Source: Cladocopium goreaui (lineage: Eukaryota > Sar > Dinophyceae > Suessiales > Symbiodiniaceae). From it: a stretch of 64,000 nt of DNA. Of the stretch, positions 34,787-47,000 are shown piece after piece (within the stretch, counting starts at the first letter, position 1; every line of letters starts with the position of its first letter). Made by a program: the position numbers and the translations under genes. The notes below the pieces were generated by a model. The model ran no database searches. It was not told the origin of the DNA and worked only from the letters and a program-made list of their open reading frames with translations. The stretch spans positions 931,063 through 995,062 of the forward strand of contig CAMXCT020004001.1 in the NCBI GenBank assembly GCA_947184155.2. Reading direction: 5' to 3'.

Positions 34787-34805
34787 GCCAATCACTTGGC
34801 TCAAG
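34787..34805 (+). other. Spliced-leader-like motif in 5' LTR
   Basis: GCCAATCACTTGGCTCAAG. The dinoflagellate spliced leader ends GCCATTTTGGCTCAAG (known). This LTR copy shares GCCA and TTGGCTCAAG; the 3' LTR copy (53713-53731) is closer, with TTTGGCTCAAG. The resemblance may be a relic or chance. Confidence 0.4.
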
Positions 34806-34926
34806 TCATGCGCGAGGAAAAAGACCGTTCTCCGAACGCCATGCAGTGACGTTGCCCTGCACTACCAGCACAACCGGTACTACAATCAAAAGGGATAATC
34901 CAGAACAAGGATCAAATTTGTTCACA

Positions 34927-34944
34927 GGTTATCAGCCGTAGGGC
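34927..34944 (+). promoter_or_regulatory. Putative primer-binding site
   Basis: GGTTATCAGCCGTAGGGC follows the LTR directly. It lacks the TGG expected for pairing with a tRNA 3' CCA end. Its complement GGCUGAUAACC looks like a tRNA anticodon arm (loop CUGAUAA between GG and CC). Drosophila copia uses such an internal (half-tRNA) primer, with a site beginning GGTTATG (known). The tRNA identity is inference. Confidence 0.5.
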
Positions 34945-34949
34945 TCACT

Positions 34950-34964
34950 TCTCCCGCCGGGAGA
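34950..34964. repeat. 15-bp palindrome in 5' leader
   Basis: TCTCCCG-C-CGGGAGA, perfect arms, between the primer site and the start codon. The same arms recur at 41388-41402 and, with one mismatch, at 53378-53392. Confidence 0.9.
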
Positions 34965-35045
34965 GTGGTACCTGCGTGCTGGTAGCCGGGCCGTCTGAGC
35001 AATTGATTGAGGACGCAAAGGACCAATCGGCTCATCATCGCAAAG

Positions 35046-38000
35046 ATGCAAGGCGGCAGCGGAGATTCGCGCACCACGCAGTTTACCTTCAATGAGAACG
35101 CTGCTATGCCGGTCGAGGAGGTCAATCAATCTTCCCCTGGCGACACGGCAGACAGTGGCGGGATACGCTCTACCCGAACTACACAGTCCGGATGGCAAGT
35201 CACATCAAACAGACGAAGAATATCCACCCAAAGTACACCTAGATCTTCTCGAAACAGTGCTCGGAGTGATGTTGTCCGCCAAGGGCATCGACCATCTCGA
35301 GGACGTACTACTCCAAGGGACAGATCCACCAGGGCCGTGACCGACCGAATTGGTGAGAGGACCGGGGATAGTCGTGTTAAGAGGAGATCAACGGATACTT
35401 CTGTGGCTAGTGAACCTATTGCCATGATAGAAGAACTACGGGCACAATGTCAATCCCTACGTAATCAGCTGAACAACATGGAAGCATACGCTGCATCCAG
35501 GGATCAACTGATTCATGACATCGAGATCAGGTTCACTGAGTATCTTCGGGAACACAATCAGAATGTATTTGATGAGGTCAATGCACTCAATCATAGATTG
35601 TCATGTTCCGCAAATGAGGTTGCAGAATATCAAGCAGAACTAATGGTAGCATCTCAGGAAGATGAAGGTGCAACAATCCGCATCCAAGACCTTGAACGCC
35701 GAGGTGCCCTAATGGAACATGGTGCACGACGGATCCATCAACGTGGTATGGAGATCCAGGAGGAGTACAAGGATGAAGTACATCACCTTCAAGGACTACT
35801 GGGTAATACGGAGGCAAGACTACAACAACTTCATCAAACCAATGTCTTAACCACCGATATTGCCAATCGACTATACAATGAAGGTCAAGAAATGCAAAAT
35901 GATTTCCAGAACTCAATCATGGAATATCGTAATCGATCTGAAATGGCATCCTCCTCTAGTAATCAACTTGAAGTGATTAGCCAGCAACAATCAATTGCAG
36001 TTCATGAATTATCTGAGCGAAATCAGCTATTGAGTGAAGCCTTGGTTCAGTCTCGTAAACAGGCCGAGCTGTATGAGAGCAGTATTGATGAGATCACTAG
36101 AGAGTCTAGGAAGAAGGTGTTCGAGGCAAATCAGGCCAAATTGGAAAGTGATCTGAAGCATCGAAACACTGAACATGATACCGTCAAAAGAATTGCATCA
36201 TACAGGAACCAAGAGGCCGAAGCAATATCTCACCTGAGGCTTGAATCACAGGCTAGTGCAAACTCGATCGCAAGGGCAGAGCACTATGAAGAGCTCTATG
36301 CCAACGAGCAGAAGATGAACTGCGAATTGAAGGATGAGATCAAGTTGCAGAACACGAAGTTACGAAGATCATTGACTCAGGGTTCTACGACCGACGGTCG
36401 TGGCCCCGAAGAGATGCTTGTTGAAGATCTACGTAATCAAGCTAAGATCGCTCAAATCAGGGTTCAGGATCTAGATCATGAAGTTCATGAATGCTTACAA
36501 GAGAACTTGTTGTTAAAAGAAAGGTTGGCTGAAGTTGCGGATGTAGGGGCGTCGTCCCTCACCAATGCTGAGGTCCGAACTCTAAGATCTGAACTAGAGA
36601 GTGAGCGAAAATTAAAATTGGCGAGTGGTGTTCAACAATATGAGAGATCATGCATGTTCATGGGGGAAATCCAGGATAGGGATGAAAAGATTGGCATCAA
36701 GAATTCTGAGATTGTTGACATGAAACGTCACTTAGATGAACTGAGAAAGAGTCTCAAGGATTCTGAAACATCTATGGCTAGGATCAGTCCTGACACACTT
36801 CCCTATTCGGCAGGCATTCCCAACTCCGATCTCGCATCCAGACTGGTCATCGACAAACTGGAGAATGACGTGAGTGAGGCTAACTGTGAAAACGCTATTC
36901 TGAAATCTTGGGTTTCGCAGATCGACAAGGAGTTGACTTATGAGACAAATGTGGCTCATTCCTATCGTGGGCATGCTTTACCTCCTCAACAACCACAGCA
37001 TTCTCAATCAAGCAAAAGAATCGCTGATCTACTGAAAGAGGTTGACAACAAGATCGCTGGCGGAACTGAGAGGGAATACTACAAGCCACCGAGTGGATGG
37101 GGCGGTCCGCCTGACCCTGATGGACCTCCGGACCCTTTCGGGCCTAACGGTCCAGGACCACCTCCTGAACCTCCTGGTTTGCCATCGGTTCGAGGATCAC
37201 AACGCGATTCAGCAGATGATGTCTCCACAGCGGCTTACACTGCGGAAGAAGTACCAAGAATGTCAAGACGAGAGGCTGACAAAGTCTATGTTAGCCCATG
37301 GCCAAAGCAACAGAATCTTGGGGTTTGGCAATCAGATCTCATCAAGAGTGTTGTCCTTTCGGCAAACGACGGGGATAAAGCCGCATGGGAGGCATGGCTA
37401 CAGCCGGCTATTCGACCTAATCCTGACATCGAGCTGTTGAATGACAGTGGGGGGCAACGGTATCAGTCCATCGACGCCAAGTTGTCAATCGCATTGTCAA
37501 ACGTGATAGCCCAAGCCGGTGATGTTGCCCGTCATGTAGCGATCAAATTGAGATTGAGAACACAAAGTCATAGCCGAAGAGGAACCTATGTCATGGGACG
37601 GGAAATCTTGGCTTTGATTCTGGAGCACTTCAGAACCCCAGGTCAACGAGAAACATCCTTCACCATGGAGCACATCGTATCGATGAAGTATCTCGGTGAC
37701 TCGAACCTAGAAGTGTTCTACGAGAAATGGATGGAGATGGTATCAAACATGATGCCGGATGACGTACCTCCTGATGATTGGCTTCGTGACGCTCTATACA
37801 AGAAGATTCGAAATTCGAGTCTTATGATGTTTGACATCAAGCAGTACGAGTCATGGATGGAAGGAGACCAAAGACGAAATTATCGCTACCTGTTGGATGT
37901 CATCGAAAGGCACATCTCCAGAATCAGAGAGGACAAGCATGTGGCAGCCAGAGAGAAGTATGCGAGAGACTTTGCAGGCGGCGGCAAACCTTCAGCTCCT

Positions 38001-41000
38001 GCTCCGAACCCAACTGCTGCTGCACCGGATGCAAATCCAAAAGCAAAGCCTAAAGCTACTCCCAAGGAGAAGGCAGCGCCCAAGGCGAAGGCCAAGGCCG
38101 ATGCAGCTCCAGTTCTACCATCACCTCAACCTAAACAGCATGCAAAAGGAAAAGGAAAAGGTCAAGGGAAAGGGAAGGATCGATCAAACGGCCGAAGTAC
38201 CAGCCCCAGATCCAAGAAGAAGATCCCATGCCATTTCCATTTCATCAAGAAAGCATGCAGAAAAGGCAAGGATTGTGAATACAGTCACGACCAAAAGGTA
38301 TTTGATGCGAACAAGAATGCAAAAGGCAACGGTCGGAAGCCAGGAACTCCAAGAAGTCAGTCTCCGGCAAACAAGACCAAGAAGATTGATGAACCATGCT
38401 GGCATTGGGCTAAGGGCAAGTGTCGGTATGGAGACAAATGCAACAAACGCCACGATCCTCATCTATTCAACACTGCTCCAAACACTGAAGCACCAAGCTC
38501 AAAGGCTACTCCTGCACTTATCCATGATTGGAGTGATGATGAAGGGACGTTCCATAAGGTTGCATCGAACGTGATCAAGAAGAAGATCAGATTTGATGAG
38601 TCTAAAACTCAAGTTCAAACTTACGTGAAGAAGGACTTCGTGAAGTGCAGCCGGAAATCCCAAACCATCCCCAAAGGTCATGGTAAAGTTGGCAAGCCCA
38701 CTGATCAGATAAGGAAAGATGAGCAATGGTCTTATTCATGCAGGTTAGCTTCGAGCCGAGGGAAAGCAATGGCTATTCTGATCGATGAGAAGGGTGAACA
38801 CAGTGACATTGATGAAGTCCTGGTCATAGTCGGCCCTAGCATGGACATCCTGATCAGACTCGACGTCGAGGACGGTGAGGTGTCCAGGGAAGTATTTGTG
38901 GAAAACTATGTTCAGCATATTGAAGGTCGATATGGTAAAAGGGGCAACACAATGTGTATCACTGTTCCTGTTGAAGAGAGAGATAAGAGATTCATATTGG
39001 ATTCTGGAAGTGGCCATGATCTCATTTCATCCACACGGATAAGTAGAATGGATCTCCCAACATACGATGACAAGGTCGTCAACTTCCATACAGCAAATGG
39101 GGTAACGTGTTCGACCAAACGTTCAAGCATCAAGTTCGAGGCATTTAGCGAACCAGCAGAAGCTCACATCTTGGAGGACACACCCTCTGTGCTCTCCATG
39201 GGAAAGCGATGCGTTGATCTTGGTTACTCTTTTGTATGGCCGACCGGAAGAACTCCATTCATGTTGGATCCAAATGGCAACTTCATCGAGATGACTGTTA
39301 AAGACTATATTCCCTATGTGAGCGTCGATCAAGAAAAGATCAAGTTGAAATCATCTTGTGTGGAGAAGATCATGGCAATTCTTGATGATGGATGCTCAAC
39401 ATCGGAAGGTGAAGGTCTTTTGGTCATAGATGGAGAAAGTGGGGATGAACTTGAAGATCTTTCCGACTCCGTTGGACGATCCAATGTTAAATCACCCAAG
39501 AGATCGATGAAGAAACGTAAGAAAGCTAAGGTAAGAGATGATCAACATGAAGTGGCTGTTGGAAGTGATGCAGACGATGCTGAGGAAATGTCATGCTATG
39601 CTGACGAGTATGCCGAGTTTGAGGACGACGGATACGATCCCAGCATCGCACCTGATGACATCCATGAAGATCATCCAATTGAAGTTGAAGAAATTCCTGA
39701 AGATGGAGGAGGTGAAGACGACGATGATGTCATTGATGTTGATGAGGAAGATGGAGGAGTCCGATTGAGTAAGAGGGGAACTTTGAAGAATGAAGCGCGA
39801 TCGAAGGTTCACCTTCTAACTCATCGCTATAAGAACCCTTACTGTGAGTCTTGCGTGCGTGCCAAGATGAAGCACAGGAAAACGTTCAGAGGTGCATTTC
39901 AACGTAAGCTCACGAAGTTTGGGGACCTGATCACATTCGACTACGTTGACAACCGTCGTATTGCTGAACAGGACTATGGCGACGACAAGACCATCTTTGT
40001 CATCAGGGATAGATATACAGGAATGCTTCAGTCTTATCCTTCTGCCAGAAAGGACACAGACGCCGTTATACGGGCGGTAAAACAGTTCATGGGCCGTCGT
40101 AAGATTCGAGAAGCATATTCCGATGACGCCCCACAGTTCGACAAGGCAATGAAGATCCTAAAGATCCCAATGGATACTTCCTTGGCCGGAAAGACCAAGC
40201 ACAACTCGCTTGCAGAGAGAACTAACCAATTCGTGCTCGTGGCAACAACAACCTGTCTACTTGAGGCGGGAATTCCACCATGCTTTTGGATGTATGCCAT
40301 CAGATGCGTGAGCCATTTGCTCAACATCGAGCCCAACGACGATGAGGTAAGTTCTTGGTGCAAACTTCATGGAGAAGAATTCAAAGGGAAGATGATACCC
40401 TTTGGTGCCCTCGTGTACTTCAAGCCCAGTGGTTCACGTGAACGAGAACAACAACACAAGTTTGACCCTATGGGAATCCCTGGAGTGTTCGCTGGATACT
40501 CCATTGGCCCCGGGCTGCATTGGTCGAGGAAGTACAGGGTATGGGCACTATGTGATTGGAGCAAGCAGAACTTGGCTTATGATGCGGAGAAGCCCATCGC
40601 AAAGCTGAGGACTCCACACTATACCGAAAGGGTCGAGCTAAAGGAACCCCTTGAATTCCCATGCAAGTTAGAGTATGAAAGGGTCAATGTTTCCATTGAA
40701 GGATTGAAAGTGAAAGATCGTCTTGAAGGAAATCCAGAAATTCTACCGCCACCTCCACCGGATGATGATGATGATGGTGGGGATGATGACGATGGTCATG
40801 GTGGTGGTGGTGTACCTTCGTCGAAGGTCCCACGGGAACCAACTGATGGAGAGTTGGAAGCTGAAAGGCACTTTGATGCAATATCGGAAAGATTGGGACC
40901 ACCAGGTATCGATAAGCCAGCACATCCAGATCTTCATATTCCAGAAGGAGGACCTGAACATTACTCCGTTGGAAAGGGTGGAGATGGGGTCGTATACCTG

Positions 41001-44000
41001 AATGACGATGGTGAATGGGTGAAACTCAATGCTCGCGGCCATCCATATCGTATTGATGAACGTGGTTTTCGCAGAATATCAACTACTCCAAGGCCTTCAA
41101 AGTATACCCCTGACGAGTGGAGAAAGATGTCACCGACTGTCAGAAAAGGGATTGCCAAGGCCGAAGAGAAGAAGGTCGAAGCTGAGAAGGAGAAGAAGAA
41201 AAGTGATGCGAAAATCAAGGAAAGTGAGGAGCGAGCAAAGAGAAAAGAAGAAAAGAAGAAAGAGAAAGAAGTAAAGAAAGCCAAATCCTCCAAGAAAGAC
41301 GACAAAGACGATCACGTTTCAGGAGTGGCCATGTCCCAAGACTACATCCGAAGAGGCAAAGTTTTTCAATATGGAAAAGGGTCCGTTTCTCCCGTCGGGA
41401 GAGGGGTCTCTGCCTCTGCTCCATGTTATTCAGACCTGTCGGACACTGACGTACCGGATGATGATGACTTCTTGATGGAGTGGGATGAATGGTCTGAGAT
41501 CGAGAAGGGCAAGGGACCGAGAGCCACTTGGAACAACGACAAAGTGTATGACTTCAACCAGGGGAAGGTGGTGGCTGCTGCGACATTCCACAACACCAAC
41601 GAAGTACCCCAAGACGCTCGTGGCCTCAGTGATGTTTTCCTTCCATTTCCATGCATGCCATGCATTAATCATTGTGATGATCATCGAGAAAAGCTGATTT
41701 CAAATGGTGATGGAATCAATATCAATAAGATGTTCAACACTGCAGTGGCAAGACCTGTTGGTCGGAAGGAAATGATGGAAAACGACGATGCACGTAAAGC
41801 TATGAGGAAGGAATGGTTGGGTCAACATGCTGCTGGAGTCTACGATTTCAGTGTCGTTAGAGAATATGATGACGTTGTTCGTGAAGCAAAGGCAAACAAG
41901 ACAGAGGTTCACATGGCCAGAGTACATGGTATCTGTGTTGAGAAAAACTATCAGTTGCCTGCAGGAAGTCCCAGTAGAAAATTCAAAGGCCGAGGTGTCT
42001 TGCTTGGTAACCAGGTGAAGAACCAATTCTGGGAGGCTGCCTTCTTCCAGGACTTGGGCAATTCTCCAGCTACTTTTGAGGCATCGAGATGGGCTGATTT
42101 CTATGGGTGTCTTCCAGGCCATAATGTAAAACTTGCCGACGCCATTCAGGCATACATTCAAGCAAAACTAACCGGACCACCATGTTGGGTTGAGCTACCT
42201 GAAGATGCATGGCCAGACGATGTCGATATTCGAAAGTTCCGTAGACCAGTTGTAAGATTGGTTAAAGCTTTGTATGGTCACCCCGATTCGGGAACAATGT
42301 GGGAACAACACTGTGATCAGAAAGTTCGTGAACTCGACTTCGTTCCTGTTGGAGAAGAATGGCCCTCAATGTATTTTCACAAGAAACTGAAGTTACTTCT
42401 TGTCATCTATGTAGACGACTTAAAGCTGGCAGGACCGGAAGAGAACCTGACTAAGGGTTGGGAGATGCTTCGATCAAAACTCAACATCGAGCCCGAGACT
42501 GACTTAGGACTCTACCTCGGTTGTATTTTGAGAAAGGGATCTACCAAACTTCATGATGGAACCCCGGTTTCAACTATGACCTACGACATGGAAGGATTGT
42601 TGAAGCTGTCAGTTGAGAAGTACTTGGACATTGTTGGTAAAGATACGAAGTTGAAACAAGTATCTACTCCAAGGCTACCTGAAGAAACAAAGAAACACAA
42701 GTCTAGAGCACCATGTCCCGGGAACCCCAAGAACAAGAAGGTATGTCCATGGTGTACTCATGAATTTGATCCGGACGCTCCATTGTTTTATGAACAAGGA
42801 ACCCAAGGGGAAGACGTCTCGCCTGGGGAGTCTGAGAGAGGTGCATTAGCGCCACACGCTGCTAGCGTGTTGATGAAGCTGCTGTACGCGGCGAGGATTG
42901 CTCGTTTTGATCTGCTTCGTTCCATTAATTCCCTGGCCAGGAATGTAACAAAGTGGACCATTGATGACGATGCAAAGTTGTATCACTTAATGTGCTACGT
43001 GAATTCCAGCCTATCTAAAAGAATGACCGGATGGGTTGGGGACAACTTCAATGAATTGACATTGTCTTTATTTGCTGATGCTGATTTTGCAGGGTGTGCC
43101 CAGTCTTTGAAATCAACTTCAGGGTCTCATATGCATATCCAGGGTAACCACACTCGGTTTCCTTTGTCCGGGGGCAGCAAACGGCAAGGATGCGTAAGCC
43201 ATTCGACGCCTGAGGCCGAAATCGTTGCAGCCGATGTCACCCTCCGTACTATGGGCTTGCCCGCAATGAGCATCTGGGAAACGCTGACGGGAAAGTCGCC
43301 CAAATTATTGTTTCATGATGACAATCAGGGCATGATCGGTGTAGTCAGGTCGGGTCGTAACCCCACTATGCGGCATCTTGAGAGGACCCATGGCATAGCC
43401 ATCACTTCCCTCCATGAACATTTTACTCGGGAAAACTACGTACTCATGTATGAGGTGACCTCGAAAATGGCCGCTGACATTCACACCAAAGGTTTCAAGA
43501 ATCCGTTAGCATGGAAAAGAGCATGTATGCTCATCAACCTGTTGGACCCTGGTGACATCGGTACGAAAGATCTGCTCGATATGGTCTCACCTACCACGGA
43601 TGTTGATACCACTGTCCGACAAGTGTTTCAAACCAAAACTCAAGATGTTCCAAATTTTCCGTATACCGAAATACCTATTCTACCACCTGAGGTGTATCAG
43701 AAGGGTCTTTCTGGTAAAGAACAAGTACAACAACTACCTGGTATGGATCCCATATTGGTTGTTAAGACGCCAACTTTCTTTAGAAAGCGACCACCTGGTG
43801 TATCATTGCCTCATGATTGTTTGAGAAGTACCTGGGTACTATCTCATGGCAAATGGATCAAGGTTGAGGATCGAGTTCCACCCGTTCAACAACAAGACCG
43901 TTTTGATCAATGGGTAGAACGAGCTTGTTTCCAATACCATCCGTGTCAATTTAGTATATCACCGTCGGTGATTACTAGGCAATCAGCTGGTGTTGTCTCA

Positions 44001-47000
44001 CCGGGACACCTGGCGTCAACAGCACGACAAGGGCTCCATGCTGCTGCGGTGCCGACTCGTCAGACTCACGTCCTGAAGTATCCTCAGTTAACTGTGGGAG
44101 TAGGTCAACTATTTTGTCATCAATCCCATGGAAATGAACCCACAACCATTCATGCAGCTCCGTGTGGTACTGCTCGGGTGATCAACACGCTCCTTCGAGT
44201 TGTTCATGGGGGGAGTTCTGGATGGGGTAGTCTTCCAATGGGATTTCCTCCGACGGGGGACCCCGATGATGATCCATATCCCACAGAAAACAAAGATCCC
44301 AATCGACAACGAATTGTATTCGCTGGTGGTGATGTGATTGCTGGTAGGGTGTCAAAAGACAAAGCCTATAACCCATCAACGTCATCAAGAAAGGGAAAGA
44401 AAATATCCAAAAATGAACGTGATCAAGATGAATGGATATGGAAGGATGAAACAACATTGATGAGAGTGCACAAAATACCAAGAAGAAAGATGTTTACCCC
44501 CAAAGAGGCTGACTTTCTGCCATGTAAGCTGAGACGGTTTAGAGATGAACGGGAAACCAACCAAGTGTTTCAGTCAAGTGGAAGATTGATCCACGACTCA
44601 TGGAGATTGGTGGGGAATAACATCGAGAAGACCAATAAGAGAAATGAATTTTGGACAGGGACCACTACCTTCAAGATCATATCCAATGCAGACATCAAAG
44701 ATGTGATGGACAGCGGGTCTGACGTGGAGGACAGGGCATCGTGCCAGGACACTGTGGTCACCTGTATCCTTGATGGGAACATGAAAATCATTCCGTTGGA
44801 TGACATGTTTATAGCCCATCATTACAAGTTGAAGCATGAGACCAGAAAACAAAATGATTGGGATATTCAGATGAATCTACATCGAAAGAATGGGAAGATT
44901 CTGACGTATCACTTCAAGCAGTCCTATGCTGATTTTCTCGGGAAAATACTCAATGACGTTACCATATCTCTCAACGTCTATGAGATGAAGGATGATACCC
45001 CATGCTTGCTCCTCATGTGTGCCGAAACGCAAAGCATCATTACAAAGATTCACAAACAGAGTCGGTTTAAGATGATGCATGTGGTCACGATTACCGAAGA
45101 TGACAACCTCATGTCCAACTACGGAAGGGCAAAATGGAGACGTTGCATCAGGGGTCCTAGTGACTGCGTGTTCTTTGCGGGACCTTGCACCGGTGGTTCA
45201 CCGTGGAATCGGTTAAACAAAAATGTGAGTGAGGTCACAGCGCACAACATCAGAATGAAAGCACTTCTATATTGGGAGCTATGGGAAGAGTTCACATTGT
45301 GTCTGCAACGTGTACATGTTTTGCATGCAATGGCATTGTTGGAACTACCTCGGGGATGCGACTATTGGAATGATGAGAGAATGAAGTTTCTGATCAATGG
45401 GACCCAATCGACTGTGCATGACTTTGATGGATGCATGTATGGTTTGAAGTCACAATTCAAAGACGTTGGGACCGCAATCAAGAAACCGTGGAGGATCGTA
45501 TCATGGGGGGTTGAGTTCTTTGACTTGCATGTGAAATGTGATGGCTCACACACTCACGGTCAATGTGCGGGCAGAGAAACACGTGCAACACAATTATATA
45601 CCGAGAAGATTGTCAGAGCTATCCTTCGAGGTGTCACCAATCAAATGTTGATTAACAACGTTTATGGGAAGAGATTTCGACCAAAGGTTATGGAAGAGGA
45701 AGATTACTATAAGTCGAAGTCGTGTGCATGTGTCATCATAAATGACTATGAATGCAACACCAACGTGAAGACCATCAATGAACAACTATTCATTAACTTC
45801 ATCACCCAACGAGGCGGTGTGAAGGTGAAGCTGAGGTTGTATCCACGTCGTGGATCAATATTAGCGGATCCGGATCCCGTTAGAGGTGGATTGAAGGTGA
45901 AGTCGGGCTGTTACCTGCGTCGTTGGTGCGCCTTGACGGATCCGGATTCCGCATACCTCTCTTCGGTCTTCGCAATGGCTGGTACTGACCTTGTGATCCC
46001 TTCAGCGGCCAAAGGCATTAGTTTGCTGAAATCAACTTTGTCCCTCATCCAGGAGAAGAAACAAGAGCACAACCTTCCTGCTCCATTCTCAACCTATGAG
46101 GAGGCAAACTTCAGGGGTTACAAGGACAAGGACCTCGACGAATGGTTGGATCGAGTGAAGATTTCTCCTCCTGTCGTTGTGGCCTTAGCTTTTGTCATGG
46201 ATAGAAGTGGCAGGGCGTTCGTGACTCATGCAATCAGGTTGCTCATGAAAATGTTATCAAAAGTGACCAATGAGAATGAGTTGAAGATGTCTGCCATCAG
46301 CTTCATTGACAAAGGGGCCCGACTATCGAAATTGGTGGAAGGAGCCGCTAGAAATCCAGATGAGAAAAGCATCATGCAGATGTTGTGCACCTTCGAGTGT
46401 GCAATCAGAATAGATGAACTATGGGATACCCTCAAAGACCACTATACTGGGCAAAACAGTATGATCAACAAGGAGATCACAGTCAGAGATTTGCGCGACA
46501 AGATCGCAAATACTAGCCCAGCAAACCTCGGATCATTGAACCAGACGTATCCTCCGTATGGGAGTCCTTGCTACCAAATCCGAAAGAGGACAAACTTCGA
46601 GGAAATTGCACGTCGAAAATGGGAGAAGTGGTCGTTTGAAGTTATGCGGAGAGAAGAACCTGAACCATATGAAGTTGAAAACCGCATCCAATATCTGGTC
46701 AACATCATGTACGAGGAGAGCTACAGCCTCGGCTATGCACTCCGACGTCACAATGCCAGAGCGACCAGCAGCCAGGGTAAAACCATCATCGTCCAGAATG
46801 TCCTGGAAGACTGGATGTCAATGAGTTATGATCTCAGCTTGGAACGGACGGCAGCTGTCGTCCATTTGCAAACCATTCTCATGATCTCCAAAATGCTACA
46901 TGAGTGGATGACAAAGTTGGAAAACTTCAAATCAATGTCATACCTGAGCGGGATCATCAAGACTGATCTGGTCAGAATGAAACAGGCCATTGACCTCCGC

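Larger units (their letters stand above)
34721..34926 (+). repeat. 5' LTR of the copia element
   Basis: 206 bp bounded by TG...CA. Compared with the 3' LTR, eleven substitutions fall in the first 75 bp. The remainder is identical except for one extra A (CAAATTT versus CAATTT). It contains a 15-bp palindrome (34753-34767), a spliced-leader-like motif (34787-34805) and a CGTTC-TCC-GAACG hairpin. Confidence 0.95.

Noticed and set aside
37831-38574. 247-codon ORF in another frame within Gag
   Set aside because: Shadow of the polyprotein frame; Arg/Gln/Leu-rich as expected from out-of-frame reading of Lys/Ala-rich coding.
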